A DNA stretch of 64,000 nt from Janthinobacterium sp. PC23-8 (lineage in GTDB: Bacteria > Pseudomonadota > Gammaproteobacteria > Burkholderiales > Burkholderiaceae_D): assembly GCF_002250505.1 (NCBI RefSeq), contig NZ_NJGY01000004.1, positions 361,672-425,671 of the forward strand, given 5' to 3'. The translations under genes were made by a program, and so were the position numbers. This document shows, piece by piece, positions 1-8,268 of this stretch. The notes below the pieces were generated by a model. That model did no database searches and was not told the DNA's origin. It saw only the letters and a list, made by a program, of their open reading frames with translations. Each line of letters opens with the position of its first letter. The first letter of the stretch is position 1.

Positions 1-2
1 TC

Positions 3-605
3 AAGTCAACCGAGCCCGAAGCGATCGAGCAGTACAGCATCCGCGTGACGGACGCCTGGAAGCTGGGCCGCAAGGGCGTCGATGACGGCGTGCTGCTGCT
101 CGTTGCCAAAGACAATCCCTCGTCCCTGCGCCGCTTGCGCATCGAAGCGGGCCGTGGCGTGCAAGGCGTGCTGACCGATGCGCAATCGAAACGCATCTTG
201 CAAGACGTGATTGCGCCCCATTTCAAGCAGCAGGATTATTATGGTGGCCTGGTGGCCGGCGTGGGCGCGATCGCCACCCTGCTGAACCAGGAGCAATTCC
301 CTGCCCCCGCCAGGCAAGCCGCACCTGCAACGGCAGACGCAGGCGGCCTGGGCTTCTGGCTGCCGCTGCTGTTCTTCGGTTTCCTGGTGGTACTGACCAT
401 GTTCCGTTCGCGTGGCGGGCCGAATCGTTTGCAGCGCGGCAGCAACTGGACCAGCGGCGCCACCGGCGTGGTGCTCGGCAGCATCCTCAGCCAGGCCATG
501 CATCAGCGTGGCGGTGGCGGCGGCTTTGGCGGTGGTGGTGGTGGTGGCGGCTTTGGCGGCGGCGGTGGCGGCTTTGACGGCGGCGGCGCCTCGGGAGACT
601 GGTAA
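3..605 (+). CDS. TPM-domain membrane protein, 5' end outside window
   Basis: The reading frame is open from the window edge, so this is the C-terminal part of a longer protein. The visible part begins inside a TPM (YgcG/Psb32-type) domain with the motif region DDGVLLLVAKD and continues through ILQDVIAPHFKQ and YYGGLV. One hydrophobic segment follows (GLGFWLPLLFFGFLVVL, about residues 118-134 of the visible part). The tail is extremely Gly-rich (repeated GGGGGFGG) and ends SGDW, as is usual for membrane-anchored YgcG-like proteins. The N-terminal signal peptide expected for the family would lie upstream. The stop overlaps the next gene's ATG (TAATG), so the two are translationally coupled. The biochemical role of this family is poorly defined. 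Confidence 0.85.
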   Translation, partial: KSTEPEAIEQYSIRVTDAWKLGRKGVDDGVLLLVAKDNPSSLRRLRIEAGRGVQGVLTDAQSKRILQDVIAPHFKQQDYYGGLVAGVGAIATLLNQEQFPAPARQAAPATADAGGLGFWLPLLFFGFLVVLTMFRSRGGPNRLQRGSNWTSGATGVVLGSILSQAMHQRGGGGGFGGGGGGGGFGGGGGGFDGGGASGDW

Positions 606-1126
606 TGACTGAACAGCTGACATTCGGGCAGCGCTGCGGGCGTGCCCTGAAACACTGGCGCACCAGAGCGGCCACGGCCAGGGCGGCGTTTCCGGAAACC
701 ACCCTGAAAGCGATCGAAACGGCGATTGCCGAAGGCGAGCAAATCCATCGCGCCGAAGTGCGCCTGATCGTCGAGGCGGCGCTGACGCCAGGCATGGCAT
801 ACAAGGGCGTGAGCAACCGCGACCGCGCGCGCGAATTGTTTGCCCACTACGGCGTGTGGGATACGGAAGACAATTGCGGCGTGCTGATCTATATCAATCT
901 GGCTGCGCACCAGGTCGATATCGTGGCCGACCGCCATGTGGGGCGCCGCATCGCGCCCGAACAGTGGCAAGCCATCTGCCGTACCATGACGACCGGTTTT
1001 GCCAGTGGCAACTACCACGACAGCAGCTTGCAGGCACTGGGAGAACTGAACAGCTTGCTGCAGCACCACTTCCCGGCTTCGGGCGAGCGCAGCAATCAAT
1101 TACCGAACGAAGCCATCCTTCTCTGA
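605..1126 (+). CDS. TPM-domain protein, short cytosolic-type paralogue
   Basis: This 173-residue protein starts at the ATG overlapping the previous stop codon. It contains a compact TPM domain: EGEQIHRAEVRLIVEAAL, then RARELFAHYGVWDTEDNCGVLIYI, then VDIVADRHVGRRI. No signal peptide or membrane segment is visible, unlike the upstream partner. Pairs of a Gly-rich membrane TPM protein followed by a short soluble TPM protein, often with a LemA gene further upstream, are common in proteobacteria. LemA itself would lie outside the window. Function is unknown; a membrane-stress or assembly role is only inference. Confidence 0.85.
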   Translation: MTEQLTFGQRCGRALKHWRTRAATARAAFPETTLKAIETAIAEGEQIHRAEVRLIVEAALTPGMAYKGVSNRDRARELFAHYGVWDTEDNCGVLIYINLAAHQVDIVADRHVGRRIAPEQWQAICRTMTTGFASGNYHDSSLQALGELNSLLQHHFPASGERSNQLPNEAILL

Positions 1127-1136
1127 CAGCGTACTT

Positions 1137-1901
1137 ATGAAACTAAGCAATAAAACCGCCATCGTCACGGGCGCCACGCAAGGCATCGGCCTGGCCTGCG
1201 CCAGCCGCCTGATCGCCGAAGGGGCGCAAGTGATGCTGGTCGATATCAAGGAAGCGGGCGCCGCAGCGGCCGCCGCGCTGGGACCGCAGGCGCACTTTTT
1301 CTGCGCCGACGTCAGCCAGAAAGCAGATGTCGACGCCATGATGACGGCCACCCTGACGCGCTTCGGCCAGGTCGACATCCTGATCAATAACGCCGGCGTA
1401 ACCCATGCCGCCGATTTCCTCGACGTGACCGAAGACGATTTCGACCGCGTGCTGCGCATCAACCTGAAATCGATGTTCCTGTGCGGCCAGGCCGTGGCGC
1501 GCGAGATGGTCAAGCGCCGCAGCGGCGTCATCATCAATATGTCGAGCGTGAATGCGGAACTGGCAATCCCGAACCAGGTGCCATACGTGGTGTCGAAAGG
1601 CGCGATCAACCAGCTGACCCGTGTGATGGCACTGAACCTGGCGCCACACGGCGTGCGCGTGAACGGCATCGGCCCCGGCACCATCCTGACGGAACTGGCG
1701 AAACAGGCGGTATTGTCGAGCCCGCAAGCGCGCCATACCATCCTGTCGCGCACGCCGCTGGGCCGCTGCGGCGAACCGGAAGAAGTGGCCGGCATCGCCG
1801 CCTTCCTGGCCAGCGACGACGCCAGCTACATGACGGGCCAGACGATTTATGCCGATGGCGGGCGCATGGCGCTCAACTACACGGTGGCCGTACAGGAATA
1901 G
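1137..1901 (+). CDS. SDR family NAD(P)-dependent oxidoreductase
   Basis: This is a 254-aa classical short-chain dehydrogenase/reductase. Residues 11-18 carry the cofactor motif TGATQGIG, followed by the NNAG motif (LINNAGVT). The catalytic Ser (NMSSVN) and the YVVSK Tyr/Lys pair are present, and the C-terminal pattern SYMTGQTIYADGG is typical of the family. The Asp at the end of beta-2 (MLVDIKE) suggests NAD preference; this is inference from the family rule. It begins 10 bp after the TPM gene and could be cotranscribed. The substrate cannot be told from sequence; sugar dehydrogenase or 3-oxoacyl reductase annotations are both plausible. Confidence 0.88.
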   Translation: MKLSNKTAIVTGATQGIGLACASRLIAEGAQVMLVDIKEAGAAAAAALGPQAHFFCADVSQKADVDAMMTATLTRFGQVDILINNAGVTHAADFLDVTEDDFDRVLRINLKSMFLCGQAVAREMVKRRSGVIINMSSVNAELAIPNQVPYVVSKGAINQLTRVMALNLAPHGVRVNGIGPGTILTELAKQAVLSSPQARHTILSRTPLGRCGEPEEVAGIAAFLASDDASYMTGQTIYADGGRMALNYTVAVQE

Positions 1902-2021
1902 AGGGCTGGCGCAGTTATATCAAAAAACGATAATAGATATCTGAAAATACCATTAGACATATATCGTGCAGCGCAGCATAATGCACCTGTCTCCACTATT
2001 CTCCTCCAAGAAAATAGTTTT

Positions 2022-2051
2022 AAGCCCGCTTTCACCAGCGGGCTTTTTTTT
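2022..2051 (+). terminator. rho-independent terminator after SDR gene
   Basis: A 9-bp perfect stem AAGCCCGCT / AGCGGGCTT with a 6-nt loop is followed by eight T residues. It lies about 120 bp after the SDR stop codon. Confidence 0.85.
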
Positions 2052-2268
2052 GTCCTGCGTGCACCCCACTTTTCTTTCAAAATATCCGCAACTGTCATCA
2101 AGCGGTCATCTTCGCTGGCTATACTTGCTTCATCTGCAGTACACGCAACCGATATGCGCGACGGCGGACAGGTGTGCCTTCACTGGTGCACCACTCCCAT
2201 TTTTACCATGGCGCGCCGCATCGCACGACATGGCAAGCAACCGTCACTCTTGACCCTTTTGGGTTTTC

Positions 2269-2296
2269 AGCCCGCTCACCAGCGGGCTTTTTTTTG
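2269..2296 (+). terminator. second rho-independent terminator, same stem sequence
   Basis: The 8-bp stem AGCCCGCT / AGCGGGCT with a CACC loop is followed by a T8 run. It has no obvious gene immediately upstream, which suggests either a duplicated terminator or the end of a short non-coding transcript. Confidence 0.75.
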
Positions 2297-2374
2297 GACG
2301 ATGCTAGCGTGCCAGCATGGCTCCTGTGCCTGCCTGCATGCTATTGTTGCTACCTTTTCCCTCCCTCACTGATC

Positions 2375-2788
2375 ATGCAAGCTACCCTGTCCCAGCTTTG
2401 TTTTGCCGAGCGCCATGCGCGCCTGCGTTTTCGCACCGCCCTGTTCCTGTACGCGCTGGTGATCATCATCGGCGACATTCCCGGCGCGCGCGCCGATGTC
2501 GGCCAGTACGCCTCGGGCGTGGTGCTGCATTCCTTCGGCTATGGGGTGCTGGCCTTGCTGCTGTTCAGCGGCATTCAAGGCGGCATCGGCCGCCGCGCCG
2601 TGCTGTCGGTGCTGCTGGTGGCGGCGATGGGCGCGCTGGACGAATTCATCCAGAGTTTTTTGCCCTACCGCCGCGGCGCCGTCTCCGACTGGCTGGTCGA
2701 CATCACGGCCGCCGCCGTCGTGGCCGCACCGCTGTATTTTCTCTGGCCGCGCATGGTTGCCGCCGCCCTCAGGAAATCGCCTGCCTGA
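2375..2788 (+). CDS. VanZ-like family membrane protein
   Basis: The protein has 137 residues from the ATG at 2375 (MQATLSQLCF). The frame is open further upstream, but that part crosses the terminator hairpin and looks non-coding. VanZ-like features are the HSFGYGVLALLLF helix, then a GALDEFIQSFLPYRRG motif and SDWLVDITAA, in which the D-E-x-x-Q and R-x-x-x-x-x-D pattern is the family signature. Four transmembrane helices are evident. The name comes from the teicoplanin-resistance gene vanZ, but most chromosomal members have no proven resistance role. Confidence 0.85.
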   Translation: MQATLSQLCFAERHARLRFRTALFLYALVIIIGDIPGARADVGQYASGVVLHSFGYGVLALLLFSGIQGGIGRRAVLSVLLVAAMGALDEFIQSFLPYRRGAVSDWLVDITAAAVVAAPLYFLWPRMVAAALRKSPA

Positions 2789-2994
2789 GCGGCATCGCAA
2801 GGTGCAAAATACAAAGCTCGACAGTTTGAAGACTTGATACATCTCAACACAAAATAAACCACACCGAACGTCTTGCCATCACAGTGCTCTTACATGCAGT
2901 AGTGACGGCCAGTTCCGGCATGCGCCACGCATGCGGAGCTGCACGATACTCCACCATACCTCCACCATATTGTGATGCTTGAAGGAGAATACAG

Positions 2995-3456
2995 ATGAGA
3001 ACAAAAACCTCTTCAGCGCTGACAGGCCTGTTGTGCCTGCTGTTAAGCGCTTGCAGTTCGACCGGTAGCGACACCACCTCGATGAATCGCAACGGCGAGA
3101 ACTACAGCAGTACCGCCGGGTCGGGTACGAGCGGCACCAGCGGCAGCGACGACCGCAGCGCCACCGCCAACAATGCCGCCAGCATGGATGGCAAGCAGTC
3201 GGACATCACTATAGCCTCGGCCACCGTGCAGTCGATCGAACCGATGGCGCGCGGAATGGACCAGAGCGACGGCGAGGCGCAAGCGGGCAGCTCGGGTACT
3301 GCCGGCGCCACGGCGGGCAGTACTGGCAACATGATGTACCGGGTCACGCTGCGACTGGACGACGGCAGCACGCGCGCCGTCATGCAAAATTCCCAGCCCG
3401 CTTACCAGGTCGGCGACAAGGTCAAGATGGTCAATGGCCTGGTGCAAAGTTACTGA
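2995..3456 (+). CDS. outer-membrane-type lipoprotein, Gly/Ser/Thr-rich
   Basis: The 153-aa product has a type II signal peptide with lipobox LLSAC (Cys20), then a low-complexity segment rich in Ser, Gly, Thr and Ala (about residues 22-60). The C-terminal domain (about 65-153) ends YRVTLRLDDGSTRAV..VGDKVKMVNG. Small beta-rich modules of that kind occur at the end of SlyB/OmpA-associated glycine-zipper lipoproteins, although no glycine-zipper helix pair is seen here. A GAAGGAG ribosome-binding site precedes the ATG. Function unknown; envelope location is well supported. Confidence 0.75.
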   Translation: MRTKTSSALTGLLCLLLSACSSTGSDTTSMNRNGENYSSTAGSGTSGTSGSDDRSATANNAASMDGKQSDITIASATVQSIEPMARGMDQSDGEAQAGSSGTAGATAGSTGNMMYRVTLRLDDGSTRAVMQNSQPAYQVGDKVKMVNGLVQSY

Positions 3457-3469
3457 CAAGCAGGACGAC

Positions 3470-3536
3470 AGGCGGCTCAAGAACCCGACCTTAATTCATT
3501 GACAACAAGGCCGGCGCGATCTGGCTTGAGCCGCCT
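3470..3536. repeat. 12-bp perfect inverted repeat between convergent genes
   Basis: AGGCGGCTCAAG (3470-3481) and its exact reverse complement (3525-3536) are separated by 43 bp. The element lies in the short gap between the convergent lipoprotein and M24 genes. There is no T-run, so it is not a standard terminator. It could form a long-loop hairpin in either transcript. Confidence 0.5.
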
Positions 3537-3575
3537 CAAGCCATGCCAATTCTCCAAGAACTGGCTGAGCCCCGT

Positions 3576-4682
3576 TTACGCTAACTCCAGACTGAGCGGA
3601 CGGCGCCGTCCCTGTACCGAGATCGACGGCCAGGCGGGGTCGAAGGTCAGGTTGCGCAGGCGCTCCGCGCTCAGCATGAAGGTGTCTTCGACCATGCCGC
3701 CCGGCAGGCCGGGATGAAAGGCCAACGCCATGCCGTCCTTGAGCAGCAGTTCCGTGCAACTGCCCGCCGCCAGCTCGGGCGCCTGGTAGCCGGTGATGCC
3801 GCCCTGGCGCTGCCGCAGCACGGCGTCGGGCTGGCCGGCGTAGGCATAGGCGCTGTCAAGCGCGTGGTAGACCATGCTCAGCGCATTGCCCACCTCGCAG
3901 GCATCGAGCGCCACCGCTTCAAGCGCGAGCAAGGCGGCGTCGGCCTCGTCCACGCCGGCCTGGGCCGGGCGGAAGCGGCGCTGGCGGCACAACGAGGCGC
4001 ACAGGCCGAAACGCCGCGCGCACAGCGCCAGCACCACGCTGTCGCCGAGCGGCGTGCTTGACGGCGGCGCGCGCAGGTAGTGGTGACGGCGCTCGGCGCC
4101 CACCGCCATCACATGCATGGTCAGCAGGCCACGCGCCCACAAGGCCCGCGCACAGGCGCCGGCCAGTTCCTGTTCGGTCCATTCGGGGCGGGCCGCGCGC
4201 AGCGCCTCGCTGGCGGCGCTGGCGGCCAGGCGGCCCACGGCCCGGTAGCGCAACTGTTCCGGCGGCAGCAGCGCCAGCCGCTCTTCGCGCAAGGGCATGG
4301 GCAGGCTGCGCTCGAACATGCCGGGGCGATCGCACAGCACCGGCCGGCCACCGGCCGCGTGCTGCACGAAATGCTCGCGCAGCTCGGCCAGCTGCGGCTG
4401 CGTCCACGGCGTCACCTGCCAGGTCCAGGGGCCATGCACCTCATCGTGACGCAAGCGCCGTACTTCAGCCTCGTCGGTCAGGATATAAGCGGCGTCATGG
4501 GTGACCAGCACTTCGGCATGACCGCACTCGGCGGACAGGCAGTGGCCGCCCGAGGCGCCGGCTGTGGCCCAGGCAAACCAGTCCACGCCGCGCAAGCGCA
4601 AGGCGCCGGCCCCTTCCTGCTCCAGCCAGCGGCGCATCTGCGCCAGTTTATGGGCAATTTCCTGCTCGACGGTCCAGTTCAT
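3576..4682 (-). CDS. M24 (creatinase/aminopeptidase P) fold protein lacking metal ligands
   Basis: The chosen start is the ATG at 4682 (MNWTVEQEIAHK; 368 aa) because a GGGAG site sits 6 bp upstream; in-frame GTG/ATG codons at 4700 and 4694 are less likely. The layout is an N-terminal creatinase-like domain (about 1-150) followed by a pita-bread M24 domain. The five metal ligands of the family are mostly absent. The usual D..D segment reads VLALCARRFGLCASLCR, the His of the GHG motif reads GGITGYQ, the first Glu reads AFHPGLPG, and only the final VEDTFML is kept. It is probably not a metallopeptidase. It may be a metal-free hydrolase like creatinase or a binding protein. Confidence 0.75.
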   Translation of the reverse strand: MNWTVEQEIAHKLAQMRRWLEQEGAGALRLRGVDWFAWATAGASGGHCLSAECGHAEVLVTHDAAYILTDEAEVRRLRHDEVHGPWTWQVTPWTQPQLAELREHFVQHAAGGRPVLCDRPGMFERSLPMPLREERLALLPPEQLRYRAVGRLAASAASEALRAARPEWTEQELAGACARALWARGLLTMHVMAVGAERRHHYLRAPPSSTPLGDSVVLALCARRFGLCASLCRQRRFRPAQAGVDEADAALLALEAVALDACEVGNALSMVYHALDSAYAYAGQPDAVLRQRQGGITGYQAPELAAGSCTELLLKDGMALAFHPGLPGGMVEDTFMLSAERLRNLTFDPAWPSISVQGRRRPLSLELA

Positions 4683-4883
4683 GCGCGCTCCCATCCCCAC
4701 GTTGACATGGTGCTACAGAAACTCTTATGACTGACAACCTTGGAAAAGGTTCAGCGACAACGACAAGTTTTATTTGAACAGCTCAAGTTTGCGTGTTTTT
4801 TCAGCATGGCTGCAACCCTGCCGCCATCAGGGGATAGACAAATTGTCCATTGTGTTTTCCCAAGCCGGCCCGATATCACTTGC

Positions 4884-5882
4884 ATGATCCCATTTTCCAT
4901 ACTCGACCTGGCGCCGATTGCCGAAGGCAGCAGCGCCGCCCATTCCTTCCAGAACACCCTGGATCTCGCTCAGCATGGCGAGCGCTGGGGCTACAACCGT
5001 TACTGGCTGGCGGAACACCACGGCATGCCCGGCATCGCCAGCGCCGCTACGGCGGTGGTGATCGCCCATGTGGCGGCGGGCACGAGAACCATACGCGTCG
5101 GCGCCGGCGGCGTGATGCTGCCGAACCATTCTCCGCTGGTGATCGCGGAGCAGTTCGGCACCCTGGAAGCGCTGCACCCGGGGCGCATCGACCTGGGCCT
5201 GGGCCGCGCACCCGGCTCCGACCAGACCACGGCACGCGCGCTGCGGCGCGACCTGCAGTCCGACGCCGACCAGTTCCCGCAAGATGTGCTGGAACTGATC
5301 GACTATATGTCGGACGAGCCGCGCCAGCGCGTGCTGGCCGTGCCCGGCAAGGGCGCCAAGGTGCCAGTCTGGATCCTCGGTTCGAGCCTGTTCGGCGCGC
5401 AACTGGCGGCCCAGCTGGGCTTGCCCTACGCCTTCGCCTCGCATTTCGCGCCGCAGATGATGATGCAGGCCGTTGCCTATTACCGCGAACATTTCAAGCC
5501 ATCGAAGCAAATGGCCAAGCCGTATGTGATGCTCGGCTATAACGTGTTTGCCGCCGATACCGACGCCGAAGCGCAGCTGCGCGCCACCTCGATGCAGCAG
5601 GCCTTTGTCAACCTGCGCACCGGCCGCCCGTCGCGCCTGCAGCCGCCCGTGCCAGGCTACCTGGAACAGCTGGGGCCGCAGGAACGCGCCATGCTCGACT
5701 CGGTATTGTCCTGCAGCGCCATCGGCTCGCCGGCCACGGTCAAGGCCCGCATGGCCGCCTTTATCAAGGAAACCGGCGCCGACGAACTGATGATCACTTC
5801 GCAGATTTTCGACCACCAGCACCGCCTGCGCTCGTATGAAATCACGGCCCAGGTACATGCCGAGCTGGCCGGCCAGCCCTGA
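4884..5882 (+). CDS. LLM-class flavin-dependent oxidoreductase (luciferase-like)
   Basis: The start ATG at 4884 (MIPFSILDLAPIAEG) gives 332 aa, the usual length for this single-component bacterial-luciferase-like family. The in-frame extension back to 4740 lacks family-like sequence. Typical motifs are RYWLAEHHGMPGIASAAT, the GAGGVMLPNHSPLVIAEQFG segment, GRIDLGLGRAPG near residue 100, and ILGSSLFGAQLAAQLGLPYA. These form the FMN-binding TIM barrel. A YhbW-type role in oxidation of an unknown small molecule is likely. A strong terminator follows at 5921. Confidence 0.88.
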   Translation: MIPFSILDLAPIAEGSSAAHSFQNTLDLAQHGERWGYNRYWLAEHHGMPGIASAATAVVIAHVAAGTRTIRVGAGGVMLPNHSPLVIAEQFGTLEALHPGRIDLGLGRAPGSDQTTARALRRDLQSDADQFPQDVLELIDYMSDEPRQRVLAVPGKGAKVPVWILGSSLFGAQLAAQLGLPYAFASHFAPQMMMQAVAYYREHFKPSKQMAKPYVMLGYNVFAADTDAEAQLRATSMQQAFVNLRTGRPSRLQPPVPGYLEQLGPQERAMLDSVLSCSAIGSPATVKARMAAFIKETGADELMITSQIFDHQHRLRSYEITAQVHAELAGQP

Positions 5883-5920
5883 CTCTTCTCCCCCGGTATA
5901 TCCTCAACATATACCCTTTT

Positions 5921-5953
5921 CCCGGCCGTCCGCATGGACCGCCGGGATTTTTT
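5921..5953 (+). terminator. rho-independent terminator after LLM oxidoreductase
   Basis: The 11-bp stem CCCGGCCGTCC / GGACCGCCGGG has one mismatch and a GCAT loop. A run of seven T follows an A. Confidence 0.85.
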
Positions 5954-6027
5954 TGGCCTGCGTCAGCAGGAAAAACCCATCCCCCGTATCATGCATGGCC
6001 TTGAGCATCATTCGAAAGCCGCAGCGC

Positions 6028-7242
6028 ATGTCATCATCGTCTTCTCCCATCAACGCCAGCGCCCTGCTCACATCCACCCGCATTGTGCTGTTTGCCCTGT
6101 CGGCCGGCGTGCTGGTGGCCAGCTTGTACTACGTTCAGCCTTTGACCTCGATGCTGGCCGCCTCGTTCGGCGTGGGCGTCACGCAGGCCGGTTATCTGGT
6201 GACCGCCACGCAGATCGGCTATGTGCTGGGCATCGTGTTCCTGGTGCCTTTAAGCGACGTACTGAACCGGCGCAAGCTCTTGAGTTGGATGCTTGTCGCC
6301 AAGATCGCGGCGCTGCTGCTGGCCGCCGCCAGCCAGAATATCGTCGTGTTTGCGATTGCCAGCGTATTGATGGGCATTACGGCCAGCGCGCTGATGGTGG
6401 TCACGGCCATGGTGGCCTCGTATGCGCCCGACCATAGCCGGGGCCGCATGGTGGGCACCGTGATGACGGGCTTGCTGCTGGGTATCTTGCTGGCGCGCAC
6501 CGTGTCCGGCACGGTGGCGCAGATCAGCGGCGGCTGGCGCACCGTGTATGTGCTGGCCGCCATCGTGGTGGCGCTGCTGCTGGTGATGCTGCGCCGCATC
6601 CTGCCCGACGAAGCGCCGCGTGGCACCTTGCAATACGGCAAGCTAATGGCCTCGCTGTTTGAAATCATCCGCCAGGAGCCGCTGCTGCGCCAGCGCGCCT
6701 TGTTTTCAGGCCTGGGGCTGGGCACCTTCAGCGTGTTCTGGACCGGCCTGACCTTTTTGCTCAGCGGCGCGCCCTACCACTATTCGGAAATGCAGATCGG
6801 CCTGTTCGGCCTGGCCGGCGCCACCGGCGCGCTGGCCGCCAATACGGCCGGCCGCATGGCCGACCGCGGCTATGCAAGGCAAGCGACCTGGCTGCTGGTG
6901 CTGGCCTCGCTAGCGGGCTGGGCCCTGATCGGCTTCGGCGCGCAATCGTTGACCTTGCTATTGATCGGCATCGTGCTGCTGGACATGGGCGTGATGGGCC
7001 TGCAAGTGACGCACCAGTCCATCATCTACAAACTGGCGCCGCAGGCGCGCGCCAGGGTGACTACCGTGTTCATCGCCGCCGGCTTTATCGGCGCCTCGGC
7101 AGGGTCGGCTTTGGCCAGCGCCAGCTTTGCAGCCGGCGGCTGGCTGGCGCTGTGCGCGGTGGGCGGCGCCATGCCGCTGCTGATGTTGCTGGTGTGGAGC
7201 AAGTACCGTTACCAGCAACGGCGTTTGGCGCGGGCCGCCTGA
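6028..7242 (+). CDS. MFS transporter
   Basis: The start at 6028 (MSSSSSPINASALL) gives 404 aa and twelve predicted transmembrane helices. The longer frame back to 5836 would overlap the terminator and the preceding gene. Helix 1 is VLFALSAGVLVASLYYVQPL, and the helix 2-3 loop VPLSDVLNRRKLL corresponds to the MFS loop motif. YYVQPL near the start is typical of the YnfM/arabinose-efflux-like DHA1 branch, which mostly exports drugs or sugars. No dedicated regulator adjoins it, so the substrate is unknown. Confidence 0.85.
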   Translation: MSSSSSPINASALLTSTRIVLFALSAGVLVASLYYVQPLTSMLAASFGVGVTQAGYLVTATQIGYVLGIVFLVPLSDVLNRRKLLSWMLVAKIAALLLAAASQNIVVFAIASVLMGITASALMVVTAMVASYAPDHSRGRMVGTVMTGLLLGILLARTVSGTVAQISGGWRTVYVLAAIVVALLLVMLRRILPDEAPRGTLQYGKLMASLFEIIRQEPLLRQRALFSGLGLGTFSVFWTGLTFLLSGAPYHYSEMQIGLFGLAGATGALAANTAGRMADRGYARQATWLLVLASLAGWALIGFGAQSLTLLLIGIVLLDMGVMGLQVTHQSIIYKLAPQARARVTTVFIAAGFIGASAGSALASASFAAGGWLALCAVGGAMPLLMLLVWSKYRYQQRRLARAA

Positions 7243-7361
7243 TTTATTGGGCGGCCGCCTCGCGCACCTTGCCAAACGCATCGCCGGCCTTCCACGCCGG
7301 CATCGTCGCCGCGCTGGCCGGTGCCACGGCCTTCGAGCATCGCAGGTACTACAAAAAAGAA

Positions 7362-8198
7362 CTACACCAGCAAAGCGGCGGCCAGCGATTCGATCTCTTC
7401 CGCCGATTCGTCGAGGATGGTGTGCAGGGTGGAGCCGCCGATGCCGAAGTCGATCAGGGCCGCCGCGCGGCGCCGCGCGGCCTCTTCCGGCGCATGCAGC
7501 GGCGAGGCGACGGGCGCCAGGTCGTTGGCCAATACCAGCGTCGCGCCCAGGGTGCGCGGCGGGAACGGGTCGCCGCCATGCCACAAGCCTTCCACCGCCT
7601 GCAGCACCTGGTCCGGTATTTCGAGCTGGCGCAGCACGCCGCGGCCGATCAGCTTTTCGCCGTATTCGAGCCAGTCTTCGGTATTGTCATCGAGCAGGCC
7701 CGGATATTCCTCGGCGCGCGACAGCAGATAAAAACCGCCCACTTCATGCACGATGGCGGCGAACATGGCCGTTTCCGGGTCCACGCGCGTCACTTTTTTG
7801 GCGATCACCTGGCTCAGCGCGGCCACATGGGCCGTGTGCTCCCACAGTTTCGCCGTCTTGGCGCGCAATTGCGGATCGGTAATCTGGCTGCCCAGCTGGC
7901 GCACGATGACCGAAGCGACCATCGATTTCAGGGTGGCAAAGCCGAGCCGCGACACGGCCGCGCGCACATTGGCGATTTCATTGCCGGAACGGTTGTAGGC
8001 GGCCGAATTGGCCAGCGCCACCACGCGCGCCGACAGCAGCGGCTCGGCCATCACCATATGGGCGGCCGTTTCAATATGGCAATCAGGATTGTCCAGCGCT
8101 TCCTGCAGTTTCAGCGTCGCATTGACGTTGGCGGGAAAGGTCAGCTCGCCCTTGCCGGCCTGGTGCGCGATGATCTTGAATACTTCGAGTCTGTCCAT
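7362..8198 (-). CDS. HDOD-domain signalling protein
   Basis: The 278-aa product starts MDRLEVFKIIAH. Residues about 15-210 form an HDOD domain, a catalytically inactive relative of HD phosphohydrolases: AEPLLSARVVALANSAAYNRSG, then VSRLGFATLKSMVASV, then LWEHTAHVAALSQVIAKK. The His in WEHTAH is kept, but the paired HD diad and the rest of the metal centre are not. HDOD proteins act in signal transduction (motility, biofilm, c-di-GMP networks). No partner domain such as GGDEF or EAL is fused here. Confidence 0.85.
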   Translation of the reverse strand: MDRLEVFKIIAHQAGKGELTFPANVNATLKLQEALDNPDCHIETAAHMVMAEPLLSARVVALANSAAYNRSGNEIANVRAAVSRLGFATLKSMVASVIVRQLGSQITDPQLRAKTAKLWEHTAHVAALSQVIAKKVTRVDPETAMFAAIVHEVGGFYLLSRAEEYPGLLDDNTEDWLEYGEKLIGRGVLRQLEIPDQVLQAVEGLWHGGDPFPPRTLGATLVLANDLAPVASPLHAPEEAARRRAAALIDFGIGGSTLHTILDESAEEIESLAAALLV

Positions 8199-8268
8199 GT
8201 CTGTCTCCGGTACGGCCCTGGGGGCTCTGCTGAGTGGATCGTACCGGTAATACTACATCAAGTTTGTG

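Larger units (their letters stand above)
1902..2374. other. intergenic region with two similar terminators, possible small RNA
   Basis: No convincing protein-coding gene is visible. The 470-bp gap holds two intrinsic terminators with nearly the same stem (AGCCCGCT/AGCGGGCT), one after the SDR gene and one just before the VanZ gene. Because a terminator needs a transcript, the ~217-bp stretch between them may encode a short RNA ending at the second hairpin. A TATACT-like -10 occurs near 2118 but has no good -35 at normal spacing, so the RNA is only a suggestion. Confidence 0.3.

Noticed and set aside
4740..4883. Longer N-terminus for the luciferase-like monooxygenase
   Set aside because: The extra 48 residues lack family similarity; family members begin at the MIPFSILDLAP position.
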